DNA of 64,000 nt from Dermatemys mawii (GCA_007922305.1 ML677343.1:33769483-33833482), one strand, 5' to 3'. Counted from the stretch's first letter, positions 40,901-55,900 are shown. Program-made: numbers and translations. The notes: generated from the letters alone by a model not told the origin.

Positions 40901-43900
40901 GGTAACCTTTTGATTAGCACTGTGAAGTGTAAGTAGCCCTGTGTTGCATGCCCCTCTCTACATCACATGCATGCTACCATTTGGGGCACTTAACTCATCT
41001 CCCCCCCCCCACCCCAGCCCCTTGCATTTCTATCTATCATAAAAATCGTAGTGAGGGGCTTGAAGTCTCTACTGGATTTCTCCTCAGCCCCCTTCTGAGG
41101 GTAGGCAGTGGTGGTTGTATTTTACAGATAGGGAACTGAAGAGTGGGGAGTTGGGGCTCTCTACATGAATTCTGGTTGATATTGTGAAGTTGTATTATGA
41201 GTACCTATGGCTGTCTACCCCACAGCTTATGTTAGCATAATTTGTTGGTATGGGATGTGCATAAAGCACCCCAAAGAGTGACAAATTACACTGATATAGC
41301 ACTTTCCACACTGGTGCTTATGTCAGCAGGAGAGCTTCTCTGGCCAACATAATGACCGTTGTAGGGGCTGACTTAGAGCAGCTACTTTAGAGAGCTAACA
41401 GCTGTGCTGCTATACGTTCTCTAGTATAGCCAGAATCTATGTGTATATGGTTTGACCATGGATGACGGCTTGTAACATGTATGACCTAGACAGAAAAAGT
41501 AAGGCCTTGTCCACACTATAGAGTTAAGTTGACTTAAGTTACGGTCTGTGACGTACAGCCACCGCTGTAATTAAACTGCTGTTGCATCTCCACAGTATGC
41601 TCCTTGTGTCGGTGGAGTGTGTCATGGGGAGCTATCCCACTATGCAACTCACCACCATCTACTGCAGGATGTGTTGGGAAGGTCTTGCAATGCCTCCTGG
41701 ATAGGACCCTACCAAATTCATGGTCCATTTTGGTCAGTTTCATGCTCATAGCATTTTAAACATGGTAAATTTCACAATTTCAGCTATTTAAATCTGAAAT
41801 GTCAGGGTGTTGTAATTGTAGGGGTCCTGACCTGAAAAGGAGCTGGTGGGGGTTTGCAAGGTTATTGTAGGTTGCACTGCGGTACTGTTACCCTTACTTC
41901 TGTCCTGCTGCTGGTTACGGTGCTGCCTTCCAAACTTGGCAGCTGGAGAATGGCGGTTGGTGGCCAGGCGCCCAGCTCTGAAGGCAGAGCCGCTGCCAGC
42001 AGCAGCGCAGAAGTAAGGATGGCATGGGATGGTATTGCCACCCTTCTGTGCTGCTGCCTGCAGAGTTGGGCCCTCAGTCAGCCTCTGATGCTCTCCGGCC
42101 ATCTGGCTCTTAAAGCAGATCTTTTATAGGTGGTGTTTTCTACACTAGTTAGATGAAGGTTCTATGGAGGAATGCAGCCTTGCGAGGGAAGGAGACTAAA
42201 TTCAGTGATTTAGACACTTACAGAGGTGAATTTTTAAATCCGTCAATGTGCAAACAGTAAAATGTCTCTTGAGGACCTTCACTTTCCCTGGCTGGTGAGT
42301 GTTTGGCCCTGGGTGGATCTAGGAGGGGGCCAAATGCAATCCTGGTGAATCAGAGGCTGTTTCAAGGAGGGTGACTAGAGTTGTCAGCTTATGCCGTTGG
42401 CAAGCTTGGCCCTCTCTCTGTTGTTACTGTAAGTGGAAAGGTTAACTAAAGCAGACAGAGATGGAATAGGAACGTTCCCTCCACTGGCATCCAGAAGAGG
42501 AGCATCCTAGAATGAGTGTCTGTGAGCCCTTCCTTAGCAGCCTTTATTCCCCCAGGTGAGGAAGAAATAAGACTGGCTCATGCGTGGAAGGAAAGGGGAA
42601 AGCGCACAGTAGGAAAGAGTTCTCTGCAAGCAAGAGTGCCTGGCCTGCCCAGCATGTTCTGTTCAAGAGCCAGGAGTAGGTGCTCTCTCTGTAGTGCCTA
42701 AATAGTCACGGTCACCGCTGGAGTATACTCAGTGCCTCAGGCTCCGCTGTTCGGGGCTCCTGTGTTGTGTGTTGCTTGCACTCCCGACTCCTCTCGCGGT
42801 GAATGCCTGCTCATGTCCTATGTTGTGCTTCTGCTGGAGCATTCATATAGATGCATCAGGAGTCAGACCGGCCTGTCTTGGCTATGCCCCTTAGGGACTA
42901 CAGAGCAGAGGTGACTGAGAGGGCCAAGTCAGTGGCTCCTTGTGGATGTTCAGGAATTGTTTCTTGTTGGTGGAGGGACTTTTGCTGCCTGTAAAGCAGG
43001 AAAGGCTGGATTCCAGGTGCTTGCCAGACCCTGCAGTGCGCTCTCATTACTCATGACTGCCTGAAGGGGAGGTTGCAGGCTTGGACCTTCAGAGGGGCTC
43101 TCTTGAGCTGTTCTGAGCAGGCTGTGATCAACTGAAAAGGTTGGAGTATGTTTGCAGTGTTGGGACGAGGACATTACCAAAGTATGTGTCTTTGGGGAGG
43201 GGACTGGAATTCTTCTCATTGCTTTTTATTCCTCAGCCCTGGGCTCACTGAATTCCTTCTTTTCCAGCATCCAGGTGGAGAGGAGGTTTTGCTTGAACAG
43301 GCCGGTAGGGACGCCACAGAGAGCTTTGAAGATGTTGGGCACTCCACAGATGCCAGGGAAATGCTCAAAGAGTACCTCATAGGAGAGGTTCATCCGGTAA
43401 GGAACAGCTAGGTGTGACAAACCAGGAGGGAACTGTGTGCTTGCCCTCTCCGGATAATGCAGCAGACAACTACATCCAGATCTGTCCTACTAAAGGTGGA
43501 GTTTCTGGGTACCTCCATCCAAAAAACCAAAACACATGCTGAAATGTAGGCTGTAGATTAAAATTCTAAACCAACCTCCCCCATCCAGAGGCTTCTGATT
43601 ACAATTTAGTCAATGTCCCTGCGACTGGGCACCTCTCACTGCTGGGGTGGCATCTCCTCCTGGTCACTCTGGGGTTAGCTCGCGACTGACATTCCTGGTC
43701 ATGGTTGTACACCATCACTCTAGTCTGCAGCTCCTTTCACTCCAGGACCCACAGTGGCTCCTTTGTGATTTAGTCCTGCAGCTAGGTCACTCAGTATCCG
43801 CCCTTCCAGAGTTCACTCCATTGGCAGTCTGCCGTTTGCTGCCTCAGTTCTGCGCCATGCCTCGGAAGCTGGTAGGGGAATCCAGGCTTGCCATCCTCTC

Positions 43901-46900
43901 CAGGTTCCAGTCCAGGGACTCTATGCTCAACAGTTCAGGCTCCTTTCTCTCCCTGGACTGCTCTCTACCTGTCTGGCTCCCCTTCTTTTTCTGGGCATAC
44001 TAGCTCCAAGAATCCCTTCCTGGGCAGTGACTGCTGCCTGTCTTCCTGCAGCCTTTCCTAGCCACCCAGTCTGTAGCCCACTTCCTGGCTTTACTGGCCC
44101 CACCTGTTTCTGCATATACAAGCCTTTCTATTTAACTGCCTCTAGCCTAAAGCTCCCATTTGCAGCTTAATTAACTGCTTAAACACCGCCCCACAGCACC
44201 TGGCCCACTTCAGCTCCTCCAGGGCCAATGTGAGAGCTCACCCCATCAGTCCCTTAAAGAAATTCTCTGGGAGGATGACTCTGCAGGAGATGGAGGGCTG
44301 AACTCCTCCTTGCCCTGTGGATCAGGAGTTGATGATGGGAGACAGGTGATGCTGTGAACCCTGCATTCTACATGCTTTGTGCTTAAACTTGCTGTGAAGC
44401 CAGTGCCTTTCAGCTGTCAAGGCCTTGCTCGTATCCAGGGGCACCAGAAAGCGGGGAGAGGGGCATGGCCGAATCACTTCTAAAAGTAGGAGGGCTGTGC
44501 CCTCCCACTCTTTACTGGCCATAAGGGTGAGCAAGGATGGGGGAAGGGAGTGAAGAGGTGTGAGTGGGAGGCTGGGCCTTGGGGGAAGAGGTCATGTGGG
44601 GGAGGGGCCCCAGTGCTGGTGGCCCCTCGCTCTTAGCTTCCGCTGCTGCTGGTCACAGCGAGGAGCTAGAGTTCAAATGTTCCAGGTGCTGCCCAGGTGG
44701 TGCTGGTTGAGAGCCTGCTGATTCTCCTTCTTTCCAAAAGGCCAAATTACAATATCTGCAATCTTTTCTCCTCTCTTTTCTCCCCCCATCCCGCTCCAAA
44801 AACCTGCAGTGTGATCGTAACAACGAAGGCTCTAAGGTAAGAAGCAAGTGTTTTGTTCCCCCCATTATTATTTAGTGCAGAGATGGGCAAACTACAGCCC
44901 ATGGGCCACATCCAGTGTGGCCCTTGCTTTCTGCTGGGGAGGCTACCCTCAGCCCCTCCCCTGCCCCCCGCAGTCGCAGCTCACTGCGCCACCAGCGCTC
45001 TGGCTTGCTGCTCCGGCCAGGTAGCATGGTGATGTGGCTGGCTCCAGCATGGTAAGGGAGCGGGGAGTGCGGGGGAGGGGAATGGATAAGGGGCAGGGGA
45101 TTCTGGGGAGGCAGTCAAGGGACAGGGAGTGGTTGGATGGGGCGGAGGTTCAGGGGGAATGGTCGGGCGGGAATAGGGGGGTTGGATAGGTGTTGGAGTC
45201 CTGGGGGCCCTGTCAGGGTGTGGGTAGGAGTTGGGGCAGTCAGGGGACAGGAATTCTGAGGGTGGCAGGCAGTGGGTGGGAAGTAGGAGGAGGCAGATGG
45301 GGGCGGGGGCCAGGCTGTTTGGGAGGCACATCCTTTCCTATTCAGCCCTCCATACACTTCGGCAACCTTGATGTTGCCCTTAGGCCAAAAGTTTGCCCAC
45401 CCCGATTTAGTATCTAGGAGTCTGCCTAGATTTGTTTGTTTCTACACTGTATGTTAGACGTTAGCCTAGATGGAAAAGGTTACACAAATGATAGGGATTG
45501 GACACTGTGGTGAAGAGACCCAAGAAAGCGGCTGTGCCAGGGAGAGGTTGAATAGAGAAACTAGTAGTAGATTGCTGCTTTGGAGAAGAGGGGGACTCAT
45601 GGCCATGTCCGGAACAGCAGGGTTGTCACGTTGGATCTGAAGTGGAAAAGAAGGATGATATCTTGTTTTGCAAATGAAATCTGGCTCATTCTTTAGAGAG
45701 TAGGGATGTGGGGGAAGGGTACTGCTTTTCTGCCAGAGTCTTCCATGGCATTTGAACCAAGAGTTGGGGTGTTGGCACTGGTGTCCTGCCAGATTCCAGT
45801 GAGAGTAATTACATCTTTTTACTTAAATTCCTCCCCAAATGTTACTTACAGTATCCTCCTTCCCTTCCTGATCTCTTCTGTAGAATTGCTGTTAGCTGCT
45901 ACTCAGCTATCATCTTACACTCAAGGTTAGCTGCATTTATTTGGCAGGAAAAGTTAATTTTGCGTACATATTTGTAAAGCACTTTAGTGTGAGCCACTAG
46001 ACAGAAAGCCCATTGTTTAAAACAGATGCTTGAGTTGCTAGAGTTGTCTTTCCTTCTTGTTTTTGCCACAGTAACACCAACTTCTCTGGGTTCTCATTGC
46101 AAATCCAGTGAATAGATCAGGCAGATTGAGTTTGAGGAGCTGGGAAACATGCCGGGTGAGGACCCACAAGAATTACTAAGCAGACCTCCATGACAGATGT
46201 AACTTTTAGTATGGCCTAACTTGCACACCGAGTGAAGTACAGCCAACAGTTCTGGGTCAGACACAGGAGTGTTTAGCACCCCTCTATCCCCGAAGCTCTC
46301 ATGAAATATAAGCAGGAAAAGAGCCATCTGTTGCCTTGCAATTCTGACTGTGTAAATGAAGCCTACTTTCATCTACTGGAAGGAAGCTGGTAATCTTTCT
46401 TATGTCTAAGAGAATGTTGACATGTTCAGCTTTCCCAATCAGTACAGTTCTTTCTGCTTGGTATAGACAGTACTATGCTTGGGGCAAGCATGTTTACACA
46501 GCTCTTGAGTTTAGAACTGGTGTCAGACAAGATTTCAGGGAAGAATGGTAAGAGAAGGCAGATGATGCAGCTTTGTTTTGCCAGATTGTATCTCAAGCTA
46601 GATGTTCTGTGGACAGTAAACTGCTCCCCACTATGAGCCAAAAAAAGGCTACACATGCTTTGTGTAAGGTCAAAAATTACCCCAAACAGGGTTTGGCTGT
46701 GTTGCTGAAAGTAACACAAGCTCGACCTAAGAAACTCCTCAGATCTTCTCCACAAGCTTGGCTACCCTAGAGTTCCTGTCTGTCTCTTCCAGACCCTACT
46801 TTGCTCTTCATAGAGCTGTTCCACATGCCATCGTATTTGGGGTGGAGTTAAATGAGTCTTCCCTGTCCCAGTGAATTCTGTAGGAATTAACCTAAAATTT

Positions 46901-49900
46901 CCCACATGGCCCTATCAGGGTGAGACTAGCAGAGAATCTTGCCTTCCCGTTATCTGAACCCTTCTGCTCTGGGACTACATCATGTTTTGGTACCAAGATT
47001 TTTTTCACAGGAAGGCCTTACAATTACAGGATGATTCATCAAGAGGATCACTGATAAGTCTAATGCTTTCCCTTATCTGCTGATGTCCTTCATGTTTACC
47101 TCTTCAGTGATGAGCTGTAATCTAAAATATGGCTATTGCATAATTGTGCTCTTTGGAACCTGCTTTTGTGTTCTTGGGTTAGGGTTCTCAGATGCTGCTG
47201 CAAGTTTCTGTTTCTGGAGCGTTTTGGCATTGTGATATATCAAAGGTGACATGTGCCCCACCAGCTTCTAGTATGCATTGGTTTGGTATCCTAGCAAATC
47301 TGTAGCAGCCTTTTTCACACTACAAGTAGATGGCTGCTCTATGTTCCTTAGGGGGAATTTCTTATGTCCCTGCTGCTTTTTGATCATATAGCCTCCTTAC
47401 CCTTTTTAGCACTTGAATGTGGAACTCGCCTTTTGTCCGTTTGTTTCCAAAATGTACATTTCATAAGAACATAACATAAGAATGGCCATACTGGGTCAGA
47501 CTGAAGGTCCATCTACCCAATATCCTGTCTTCCAACAGTGGCCAATGCCAGGTGCCCTAGAGGCAATGAACGGAACAGGGAATCATCAAGTGATCCATCC
47601 CCTCTTGCCCATTCCCAGCTTCAGGTAAACAGAGGCTAGGGATACCATCACTTCCCCTCATTGCTAATAGCTATTGATGGACCTATCCTCCAGGAACTTA
47701 TTTAATTCTTTTTTTGAAACCTATTATAGTCTTGGTGTTCACAATATCCTCTGACAAGGCGTTCCACGGGTTGACTATACATTGTGTGAAAATAACTTCC
47801 TTTTGTTTGTTTTAAACCTGCTGCTAATTAATTTCATTTGGTGACCCCTAGTTCTTGTGTTATGAGGAGTAAATGACACTTCCTTATTTAATTTCTCCAC
47901 ACCCATCATGATTTTATAGACCTCTGTTATATTCCCTTTAGTTGTCTTTTTTCCAAGCTGAAAAGTCCCAGTTTTATTAATCTCTCCTCATATGGCAGCT
48001 GTTCCATACCCCTAATCATTTTTGCTGCCCTTTTCTGAACCTTTTCCAATTCCAATACATTTTTTTTGAGATGGGTCAACCACAGCTGCACGCAGTATTT
48101 AAGATGTGAGCGTACTGTGAATTTATATAGAGGCAATCTGATATTTTCTGTCTTATTATCTATCCCTTTTTTAATGATGCCCAGCATTCTGTTTGTTTTT
48201 TCGACTGCCACTGGACACTGAGTGGATGTTTTCAGAGAACTATCCATAAGGACTCCAAGATCTTTCTTGAGTGGCAACAGCTAGTTTAGACCCCCTCACT
48301 GTATATGTATAGTTGGGATTATGTTTTCCAATGTGCTGTGACGGAGTCAGACCAGAAGGATATAGGAGAGTGCTGGAAGGCAGGTATATTAGTCTCAGGA
48401 TGTGCAGGTCCCTGTTCCCTGGATAGCCAAACAAAAGCTACTCCAGGCCAATCAAGACACCTGGGGCCAATTAAGAACCTTCTAGAAAGGGGTAGAAACA
48501 GCTAGCCTAATTGGGACACCTGAAGCCAATCAGGGACTGGCTGAAACCAGATAAAAACCTCCCAGTTAGTCAGGTGGGTGTGGGTGCCAGGAGCTGTGAG
48601 AGGAAGTTATGCTGTTGGTGAGACTGAGTGTTGGACAACATATCATACAGAAGGAAGGAGGCCCTGAGGTAAGGGTGAAGTGGAGTTTGAAGAAGCGGGG
48701 ACTGCTGTGGGGAAGTAGCCCAGGGAATTGTATTGTGTTTTGTGGCCAAAAGGTCAGCCATCTTAGCTGATACTATTAGGGTCCCTGGGCTGGAGTCCGG
48801 AGTAGAGGGCAGGCCCGGGCTCCCCCCTTTTCCATCTTCCATACTGGCCTGTGATGAAGGTAACTCACTAGGTGGTGACTCTTGCCAATAATACTGAGAA
48901 AGGGAGGTCACTCTGAGGCCTAGATGAGTTTCTGAGGCCCCTAAATCTGCCAGGAAGCGCAGGACCCACAAGTACGGACTTGGAGCTTTGTCACAGTGCA
49001 TTACTTTGCATTTATCAACATTAATTTCATCTGCCATTTTATTGCCCAGTCACCGAGTTTTGTGAAATCGTTCTGTAGTTCCTCGCAGTCTGCTTGGAAC
49101 TTAACTCTTTTGAGTAATTTTGTATCCTCTGCAAATTTTGCCTCTTCACTCTTTACCCCTTTTTCCAAATCATTTATGAATATATGGAAAAGAACGGGGC
49201 CCAGTATAGATCCCTGGAGAACACCACTATTCACTTCTCTCCATTCTGAGAACTGACCATTTATTCCTACCCTTTTGTTTCCTATCTTTTAACGAATTAC
49301 CAATCCATGAGAGAACCTTCCCTCTTATCCTATGACTGCTTACTTTGCTTAAGAATCTTTGAATCAGATGCATCTTTGAATAAGATATTAATCTCACTCT
49401 TTGACTGGAATTGTGCTTTTTTTGCTTGTTGAAAATATTAGGGTTTTGTTCGACACCACCTCTCCCCAACTGATTTTCCTATTCCAAAAGAAAAAAAAAA
49501 TAAAATTTGCTCAATCTGCAGTTTTAATGTGTAGAAATCAGGGAAATTCAGACTTTCTGTTGGAATTCTCTTCCTACAGCATTTGGCTCTACTTCTGTTT
49601 TGAAATGGAATTGCAATAAAAAGAGGAATATGAAAAGACAGTATGTTGGCCTTACTATGTAGGTCTCTTGTATAATTGTTCAAGAATACAGACTGGGTTG
49701 TGAACTGTCCCTTCCTCAACTAACTTTAATGGGCAACCCCACCCAAGAGACTGAGGGGAAAAGTGCTCTCTCTGAATGTTGGTGGTTCCTGTGTAGATAC
49801 TCCAACTTTCAAGGGGATGGATTTAGAATTGAATGGCAGCCTTTGCTGCTCTCACCCAGGAGAGCTAGGCATGGTTCCCTCTGGAGATTGTCAACACAGC

Positions 49901-52900
49901 TGACCAGTTTACTAGTTGCCTTAGTAAAATGAAGCCCCAAATCCTGTCTTTCCAGGCCTATGTGTACTGTATACATTGCTGCTTGTGGCTCAGGACCAGA
50001 GGGAAAAAACTGAGTCATTCAGTGGTTCTTCCACAGAGCTGGTGGTTTTGTGTTTACACAAATTGGGATACTGAATAAACCTTGCAAGCAAATTATTACT
50101 TTGTTTTCGTTCTAAAGATCAGCAGCACCTCAGTGTGGGATTTGAACCTCACTCCCCTGACATCAGCAGAGTGTTATTTCCACACCTTGAACAGCAGACC
50201 TCTGTTTGCATCATTCCGTGTGTCCTGATCACTGAACTGTTAGTGTTGTCAGATTCAACCCAGGAGACAGACCCAACCATCTGGGTTTGGCCTGAAATCA
50301 CAAATTCTGTGTTAGCATCAGCAAGTGATCTCTAGGGCTTCTGCTGAAACTTGGGGACTCCTGGATCAGAACCTGGGTGGGAGGCGTATTGGAAAACTAC
50401 CCTTGAAAGGATGGGGGTGAGGAATCAGTAATAAATGGAATCTACTTAAGGAGTTAAATGTGTGTCTTGCAGTTGGCTTTTCCTTGTACTTGACTAGGAG
50501 ACTTGGCCTGGTAACAGCTGTGCTTTAGACAGCCCTTTTATTAGACATCATGAAGAGGCAACATCTTCTTTTTCTGCAGTCTGTTGGGAGGGTCTGTTTG
50601 TTCTGTTCAGCGTGCAGAGTATCGTTCAAAACAGCTCAAACCTCAGGTTAGTTACACAGAACAGCAGGCCTTTCAAATTCTTCTCTTATCCTATGTCATA
50701 AACCGATGCAGACCCACATGCTTCAGTAGAGGGTGAATAGCAATGGATGCCAGCCTGAGCAGCTGTGCTGAGTATGAGAAGGAGAACTTACGGCATTTCA
50801 CAGCTTACTGCTCTATTTAGATATGTCAGAATGGTGGATGGTGAGCCTCCAAGGGGATCTAAAGAAACTGGAAGCTTGAGCAACACTATGGAAAACACTC
50901 GCTGGAGGGGAAGAAAGATCTATGCACTTCTGATGGGTTCTAAACTTGCAGGATGCTCTAAGAAGAAAGATTGCTGCTGCTGTCCTTAGTTCAATGGAGA
51001 AGAGCAGTTCAGTGTGCTGTAGCAGTCGAGGGGAACAAGTAGGTGGTTCAGGTTTAGTTAAAAATAATAACAAAAGATGGAAAGAAAATAGATAAGATGT
51101 AGCCCCTTTGATATCACTTTCCTTTTGAGGACCTCAGAGTTCTTCTCAATCAGAAATGACAGTATCCCTGCATCTAAAATAACATATTAATTTTAAAGAC
51201 AGCATACATTGCAAAGGGCAGCATATTGGTTAGAGTTGTATTGGGAGATACGGAGGATAAGACACTGTAGAGGATCCTGAAGAGGGGAAGTGTTGTAGGG
51301 GTATTCAGTTCTCAGAAGGTTCTTCCTTTCTTCTGCCCCATAGCATGAAAAAAGGGATCACATGTCATTCTCATACTTCATCCATTTCACACTAAGTCAA
51401 AGGAAAGAAAGCATTTTTACATATTGTATAGTCATTTTGTGAAACTTACTTTCACTTAAGGCCAGTACTCTTGCTTGTATATACAATCATATACTTTAAA
51501 AATCCCTGGGCTGGCTTTGTGTCTCCTTGTTATGTGATACCTTTTCACAAACACTAAAACTAACTTGCTTTAAAAAAAAAAAAAAAATGACAGGGGTGGG
51601 TGGTGATGTGGACACACCATATTCAACTCTTGAAGCTAAACTATGGAGAGGAATAATCTCATAGACATCATGACATCAGTTGATGGCTTGGGGGGAAAAA
51701 TCTTTCCCAATATCTATGTTAAATACACAATTACACTTTTGTCCAGATGTTTTATAGATGTTTATACTTTCCCCAGAAACATCTGGTACTTGTCCTGGAT
51801 GCAAGGTATCTAGCTAGCTGAGACAATGATTGGATGTTTTGTCAAATCCCATGTTTCTTTTGTGATGTGGGCTAGTTACAGGCTTTGTCCGTCTTAAGAG
51901 ATGGGGTACACAGAGTCCCCAAGGCGACGCTCTGAAACTGCTCCCTGTGAAGCCAGTCAGGACTTTGTGGGGGAAGCTTTCTCTCTGTGAACAGCATTTC
52001 TCCAGGGCTAGGAGCTTCACAGCTTACAACTTCCACCTTTCTGGGGCTGACCTCAGAGCATACGGCACCTTCTGCCCCTTTGTGCACTTCCCCCAGTGAG
52101 CCCCCCACAAGTGAGGTCCTGGGGAAGCCGGTGGATCCTGCACCCGAACTCCACAGTTAGACATGACTCTCAGCCAGCCAGCAAAACAGAGGTTTATTAG
52201 ATGACAGGAACATGATCTTAGAACAGAGCTTGTAGGTACATCGAACACGACCCCTCTGCTATATTCATTTTGGGGGCTGTGACGGAGTCAGACCAGAAGT
52301 ATATAGGAGAGTGCTGGAAGACAGGTACATTAGTCTCAGGGTGTGCAGGTCCCTGTTCCCTGGATAGCCAAACAAAGGCTACTTCAGGCCAATCAAGACA
52401 CCTGGGGCCAATTAAGAACCTTCTAGAAAGGAGTAGAAACAGCTAGCCTAATTGGGACACCTGAAGCCAATCAGGGACTGGCTGAAACCAGATAAAAACC
52501 TCCCAGTTAGTCAGGTGGGCTGTGGGTGTCAGGAGCTGTGAGAGGAAGTTATGCTGTTGGTGAGACTGAGTGGTGGACAACTTATCATACAGAAGGAAGG
52601 AGGCCCTGAGGTAAGGGAGAAGTGGAGTTTGAAGAAGCGAGGACTGCTGTGGGGAAGTAACCCAGGGAATTGTATTGTGCTTTGTGGATAAAAGGTCAGC
52701 CATCTTAGCTGATACTATTAGGGTCCCTGGGCTGGAGCCCAGCGTAGAGGGTGGGCCTGGGCTCCCCCCTTTCTGCCTCCCCTAATTAGTCTCAGAGACT
52801 GGGAGACAATAGAGACTGTGCCAGGAAGGATAGCTTCTCCTCACTGGTTTGTGATGAAAATGGCTCAGTAGGCTGTGACCTTCTCTCCAGAGAGAGAAGG

Positions 52901-55900
52901 GCTCCGTGGAGGGTCACAGTGAGCCGCTAAGGCTAGTAAAAATCTGCCAGGAAACGCAGGATCCACGAAGATAAGGACAGAGCTTTGTCACAGGGCCAAA
53001 GAGCCAGACAGCCTGCCTGTAGCTCTCTGCCCAGCCCGATCCAGACTGAAAACTCGCTCTCCAGCCCCTCCTCTGCTTTTCCTTTGTGGCAGAAGGTGTC
53101 ACCTCCTCCCTTCCCCACCTGGGCTCAGGTTACGGGCTCAGGTTACAGCCTCAGGTATCGACCAGAAAGGGAAGTATTCCATCCACACAATATTTAGGGG
53201 AACCATTGAGATCATTTCCACTCCGTCACAGTAGCATGTCCCTTAAAAGCTGTAGTATCTATCCACATAGTATCCCGATGTAATATAGTTGTGACCAGAG
53301 GCCTCAGTCAAGTTTGGACCCTGTTGTGCATAGAGATAGATGTGGTCCCTGACCCCAAATGCTTATAATGAAAGAAGAGAAAGGGGAGGCTGAGACTAAT
53401 GTATTAAAAACCCTAAACATTTTATATACATAAATATCAACTTTCTCTACGTGCCCTCTTCTAGGCATTAATTGTTGACTGACTTCCTGTTGGTGTTATG
53501 GTAGAAATGGATCTTTAAAAGTGATTCGAAGGGGGACAGGGTTAGTAGCCTTGATAACAGTTCAGGGAGGGAGTCCCATAAATAAGGAGTGACGTGGCAG
53601 AAAGCACAAAGCTATTTATGGAAGGAACAGACAAGTGAGTGGTCAATAACATAATCACCAGGAGATTGGAAGAAAGTTGGTGATAAATATGGAAGGACAG
53701 AGTAGTAAAGGGCTTTGGTAATAAAGAGAAGAAACTTGAACTTGACGGTAGACGAGCGTTAGGCAGCAGAGGGAATTACAGGAGGAGGATGTGATGTGGT
53801 TAGATATATGGGCAAGGAAGATGACTTTGCTGCCCTCCAATCTGCTTTTAATGGTAACTCTGAAGTTCCTGCAGCTGAGACTGGAGATGAAGGCCTGAAA
53901 GTTTCAGCTGCCTGGACAGAAGAGGATGAATTCTGGAAATTTGATGGAGGAAGTGTTAGGATTTGGGGACATCCTGGATATGTGTAGTAAGTGCAAGGGA
54001 GGAGTAGAAGAAAATTCCTGGATCCTATTCCTGAGTGACAAGGAGGTTGGTGGTGTCAACAGTCACTAGGGGAAGTAGATACGGTTTTGGAGTCTGTTTC
54101 TGGGCACGTTAAGTTATTGGTGAGACATCTTTGTCAGACGTGGAATTTGGTGGAAGGACATGAAGTCTGGAGTGGAAAGATAGATTTACAAGTCATCATC
54201 ATCCATAGCACATGAAGTAGTGTGAACAGATCACCCAGAGAAATACAGAAGAGGAGGGGCTGAGGATGGAGCCCTGTAGGACTCCCATGGAGACTGGGAG
54301 ATGGGGAAGAGATGAACCTGCCAGAAAAGATGCTGAAGGAATGATCAGAGAGAAGCAGGCAAAAACCAAGGGGGCAGGAGTTTGAGGAGGATGAGACTGA
54401 CCATGTCAAGCAGCAGGGGGGTCAAGAGGATGAGAATGGAATACAGGTTCAGCAGTTTAGCCAGGAAGAGATCATTCAGACTTGGTGAGAGAAGTTTTGG
54501 TTGAATGTCAGGTGCAGAAGCCACACTTCTAGGGGGATCTGTGATGCAGTTGCAGGAGAGCAACTCGAGGTAATGGTTGTAGATAGCACATTCAGTGAGT
54601 TCAGAGGTGAAGGGAAGAAGTTGGATGGGTGGTGCAGACAAATGAGTAAAGAGTTCATTTTACTTTTAAGGATGGGTAAATCCAGCACATGCTTGTATTT
54701 AGAGGGGAATAGGTCTGAGCGTGAGGCTGAGGAGGGAGTGGAGACAGGGAGGCAAGTGAAGACGTGATAGAGAGCAAGTGAAAACCCCATGTTGGTTATG
54801 GAAGGGGAAGAGAGGTATGGGAAAAGGAGGAAGATATGAGGGTTTATCTCTCCCCCTCTCTATGGCAGCTACCTGTTCAGGGCTGAAGTTCTGTCAGTAC
54901 AACTTGTATAATGTATCTCTCTTTCTCCGCAGGATCCAAACACGACCGTCTCAAGCCAGTCAAGGTATGGGAATAAAGAGGTCTGAGGGCTGGAGCACTC
55001 TGTAGCATTACATATTAATTCTCTGCCTTGTCAACGTGCAGAGCAGAAATCCCAGAACCTTAATGCAGAGCTCTTGAGTGCAGCCAGTCCAAGATAAGTA
55101 GCCAGACTGCAGCCCAATGAGTTTTATGTGAATCCACAGTTCCCCTCTTTAATATGCAGGAGCCACCCATGGAGACAAGTCCCAGCATGCAAAGCTTCAT
55201 CCTGTTCAGAATAGCTAGGCCTCCTAGCGATCTGGGACTTTCAATCTCTGGTTCACACTTTTATTTTAAATGTGACTATGGCTGCAGACTGCTCCTCTGT
55301 TGGGACAAAGTAGGTGAATGTCACAGATTCCTGGCACCCTGTCAGTGTATTACATGGACTGACACATTTGTGGGAGCTGCTGTTTTACTGGAGAGTGGCT
55401 AGTTTAGTTTAGCTGTAGTCCCTGATGGGACTGCCAGGTGTCCAGTTTTTGATTGGATCACCCAGTTGAAAAGGGACCCTGGCAGCTTGGGTCAGCGCTG
55501 CTGACTGGGCTACTAAAAGTCTGGTCAGCGGCACCACAGGGCTTAGGCAGGTTCCCTGCAGCTCCCAGAAGTAGCTGGCATATCTGGCTCCTAGGTGCAA
55601 CGGCGGCCATGGAGTCTCTGCACCCTGTCCACGCCCCGAGTGCCAGCTCCGGAGCTCCCATTGGAGCCGGACATGCCGGCTGCTTCTGGGAGCCGCGGGG
55701 AACCCTCACCCCCCCTCATACCCCAATCCCCTGCCCAGCCCGGAGCCCCCACCCCCAGCCGAAGCCCTCACCACCTCCTGCACCTCAAGTGAGGGTGGAG
55801 GAGAGCAAGCGAGGGAGAGGGAATGAAGTGAGTAGGGGTGGAGTCTCGGGGCAGAGGGCAGGGCAAGGGTGTTCAGTTTTGTGCAATTAGAAAGTTGGTA

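Noticed and set aside
48570..49037. 155-codon minus-strand frame
   Set aside because: It spans the junction of the solo LTR with the CR1 element, so it is a chance fusion of two repeats.
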